Shown in pieces: positions 13,195 to 14,596 of a stretch of 14,596 nucleotides of DNA. The notes beneath the pieces were generated by a model that saw nothing but the letters and a program-made list of their open reading frames with translations, searched no databases and was not told where the DNA came from. Position 1 is the first letter of the stretch. Each line of letters opens with the position of its first letter. The position numbers and the translations under genes are program-made. This DNA is from Halococcaceae archaeon (GTDB lineage: Archaea; Halobacteriota; Halobacteria; Halobacteriales; Halalkalicoccaceae). Location of the stretch: contig SKWB01000142.1 in NCBI GenBank assembly GCA_007129135.1, forward strand, positions 1 through 14,596, read 5' to 3'.

Positions 13195-13707
13195 TCACTC
13201 CCGGCCCCGGAGCCGTTCCGCGATCGCTCGGCCGGCGGTCCGGGGATCGGCCTCCACGACCTCGATCGGGTCACCGACGCGGATCTCCCCGGGCGAACCC
13301 ACGTCCGCACAGATCCCACCCCGGCCGCGCAGTGCCCGCGCGAGCCCCTTCTCCTCGGCGACGCGCTCGACGTGCGCGCAGGGCGGCCGCCGCCGCGTCC
13401 CGCGTACCTGGGCATCACCCACCGAGACCGCCGCGCCGAGCAGGCCTTCGAGGTCGACGCCCCGCGTGACGACGTTCCGCCGGTGTTGCCCACCACCGAG
13501 GTCGATCCCGGCCTCCTCGCGGATCGCTTCTACGTCCTCGGCTTCTATCAGCGTCACCTCGCAGACGTCGAACGGCGCGTAGTGGCCCGTTCCACGCTGG
13601 TAGCGGTCGCCCGAAAGCCCACCCGAAACCGCCTCGACCGACTCGACGCGCTCCATCGGTGCCGACCCCTCGCTCGCGACGAACAGCGACTCGACGGTCC
13701 CGGTCAT
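13195..13707 (-). CDS. MOSC-domain protein
   Basis: A 170-residue protein matching the MOSC (molybdenum cofactor sulfurase C-terminal) fold: GLSGDRYQRGTG (30-41), an LIEAEDVEAI helix, GQHRRNVVTRGVDLEGLLG (73-90, the RRNxxTxG core), VSVGDAQVRGT, then RRPPCAHV with the conserved Cys110, and RVGDPIEV at the end. MOSC proteins are thought to bind sulfur or the molybdenum cofactor; stand-alone members are related to the YiiM/YuaD types that reduce N-hydroxylated compounds or carry sulfur. The specific role here is unknown. The start is the ATG at 13707; longer in-frame readings run antisense into the AAC(3)-like gene and are not credible. A CTATC box 27 nt upstream fits a leaderless transcript. 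Confidence 0.88.
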   Translation of the reverse strand: MTGTVESLFVASEGSAPMERVESVEAVSGGLSGDRYQRGTGHYAPFDVCEVTLIEAEDVEAIREEAGIDLGGGQHRRNVVTRGVDLEGLLGAAVSVGDAQVRGTRRRPPCAHVERVAEEKGLARALRGRGGICADVGSPGEIRVGDPIEVVEADPRTAGRAIAERLRGRE

Positions 13708-13731
13708 GGCGGGTGTAGCCGCCCGAGGGCG

Positions 13732-13736
13732 ATAGC
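13732..13736 (-). promoter_or_regulatory. TATA-like box of the MOSC gene
   Basis: CTATC on the minus strand, centred 27 nt upstream of the ATG at 13707. Confidence 0.4.
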
Positions 13737-13755
13737 CGTTTTCCGCCCGTCGGAG

Positions 13756-13759
13756 TTTT
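13756..13759 (+). promoter_or_regulatory. TATA-like box of the AAC(3)-like gene
   Basis: TTTT, the only AT run in GC-rich surroundings, is centred 26-27 nt upstream of the ATG at 13784. The two divergent boxes share a 76-nt control region with the MOSC gene. Confidence 0.4.
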
Positions 13760-13783
13760 GCCCCGGTCCCGAGTGGTCGGGGT

Positions 13784-14587
13784 ATGGGAGAACGCGAGGC
13801 GATCGAGCGCTCGGACGAACCGGTGACGGTCGACCGGCTGAGGAGTGATCTCCGCACGCTCGCCCTCGAACCCGGGGACACGGTCCTCGTCCACTGCTCG
13901 CTCTCGGCGCTCGGCTGGGTTTCGGGTGGTGCGCCCGCGGTCGTCGATTCGTTGCAGGAAGTGCTCACCGAGGTGGGGACGCTCGCGATGCCGACGCACT
14001 CGACGCAGCTCTCGGATCCCGCTCGCTGGGAGAACCCACCCGTTCCCGACTTCTGGATCGAGCGGATCCGTGAGACGGCACCGCCGTTTCGGGCACCTGT
14101 CACCCCCACGCGAACGATGGGCGCGGTCGCGGAGTGTTTTCGTGGGTATCCCGAAGTCGTCCGAAGCGACCACCCGACGCACTCGGTCGCGGTGTGGGGG
14201 AGCGAGAGCGAACGCGTCGTCTCCGAGCACCCGCTCGACCGGCCCCACGGCGAGGACTCCCCGCTCGCCACGCTCTCCGACCTCGATTCGAAGGTCCTTC
14301 GTCTCGGCGTGACGGCGAACACGTCGCTGCACCTCGCGGAGAACCGGGCGGCGAACGCCCGCTACGGGGAGAACGGCGCGCCGGTTCTGGTGGACGGCGA
14401 ACGCGAGTGGGCGACGTTCGAGGAGATCGAGAGCGAGGACGATTTTCGGGCGCTAGAAACCGACTTCGAGCGGGAGCGACCGGGAGCGGTTCGCCGTGGA
14501 CCGGTCGGTGAGGCCGAGGCGACGCTCTGCGAGATGCGTCCACTCGTCGAGTTCGGTGCCGAGTGGTTCGAGGAGAACCGCGATTAG
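13784..14587 (+). CDS. Aminoglycoside N(3)-acetyltransferase-family (AAC(3)) protein
   Basis: A 267-residue member of the AAC(3)/YokD acetyltransferase family, which moves an acetyl group from acetyl-CoA to an amine. Conserved blocks are GDTVLVHCSLSALGWVSGGA (31-50), GTLAMPTHS (65-73), TPTRTMGAVAE (107-117), the signature RSDHPTHSVAVWG (127-139), HGEDSPL (155-161) and LGVTANTSLHLAE (174-186) with the probable catalytic His183. Length is normal. The family was named for aminoglycoside resistance, but archaeal and many bacterial members have unknown substrates; an antibiotic function in an archaeon, whose ribosome is largely insensitive to these drugs, is doubtful. The gene is divergent from the MOSC gene and seems complete; the stop is 9 nt before the window edge. 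Confidence 0.88.
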   Translation: MGEREAIERSDEPVTVDRLRSDLRTLALEPGDTVLVHCSLSALGWVSGGAPAVVDSLQEVLTEVGTLAMPTHSTQLSDPARWENPPVPDFWIERIRETAPPFRAPVTPTRTMGAVAECFRGYPEVVRSDHPTHSVAVWGSESERVVSEHPLDRPHGEDSPLATLSDLDSKVLRLGVTANTSLHLAENRAANARYGENGAPVLVDGEREWATFEEIESEDDFRALETDFERERPGAVRRGPVGEAEATLCEMRPLVEFGAEWFEENRD

Positions 14588-14596
14588 TCGTCCGCG

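Noticed and set aside
13708..14322. N-terminal extension of the MOSC protein to 375 residues
   Set aside because: The extra part is antisense to the AAC(3)-like gene and not haloarchaeal in composition; the ATG at 13707 with a box 27 nt upstream is far better.
13784..14587. Mobile resistance cassette
   Set aside because: There is no transposase, integrase or terminal repeat nearby, and base composition matches the neighbours.

Overview
The window is a piece of a halophilic archaeon's chromosome (class Halobacteria). The signs are very high GC, strongly acidic proteins, twin-arginine signal peptides (several with a lipobox), a glucose dehydrogenase of the haloarchaeal type, and TATA-like boxes that repeatedly lie about 24-28 nt upstream of the start codon, as expected for leaderless haloarchaeal transcripts. 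The genus cannot be told from the sequence alone. No tRNA, rRNA, CRISPR array, insertion sequence or integrase is visible.

Layout. 1-343: 5' part of a PAPS-reductase-family (PP-loop) gene, minus strand, running off the left edge. 587-1465: a two-helix membrane protein of unknown function. 1508-2557, minus strand: a conserved haloarchaeal protein of unknown function and a monothiol glutaredoxin, each with its own promoter-like box. 2621-8257: the core of the window, a sugar-catabolism locus. It holds gfcR (the PyrE-like sugar regulator), gdh (glucose dehydrogenase), a divergent HAD-type phosphatase, kdgA (KDPG aldolase), a flavin/F420-type split-barrel protein and gluconate dehydratase. 8258-8479: a non-coding stretch with perfect hairpins and a diverged direct repeat. 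8480-11220, plus strand: exported proteins, namely a trypsin-fold serine protease-like protein, a 69-residue membrane protein, a small Tat lipoprotein and a two-domain DUF4397 protein. 11380-13122, minus strand: a DUF3179 Tat lipoprotein followed directly by a cysteine-containing membrane protein. 13195-14587: a MOSC-domain protein divergent from an AAC(3)-family acetyltransferase.

How the genes work together. Gdh oxidises glucose to gluconolactone/gluconate, gluconate dehydratase makes 2-keto-3-deoxygluconate (KDG), and KDPG aldolase splits phosphorylated KDG to pyruvate and glyceraldehyde 3-phosphate. This is the semi-phosphorylative Entner-Doudoroff pathway of haloarchaea. Its regulator GfcR overlaps gdh by 4 nt and also appears to have a promoter inside the end of gdh. 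The only missing step is KDG kinase, which must lie elsewhere. The HAD phosphatase shares a divergent promoter region with gdh and has no assigned place in the pathway.

I did not find an unmistakably new system. The most interesting leads are the orphan HAD phosphatase in the sugar locus, the internal gfcR promoter, the DUF3179/CCAP membrane pair and the palindromic repeat unit after gluconate dehydratase.
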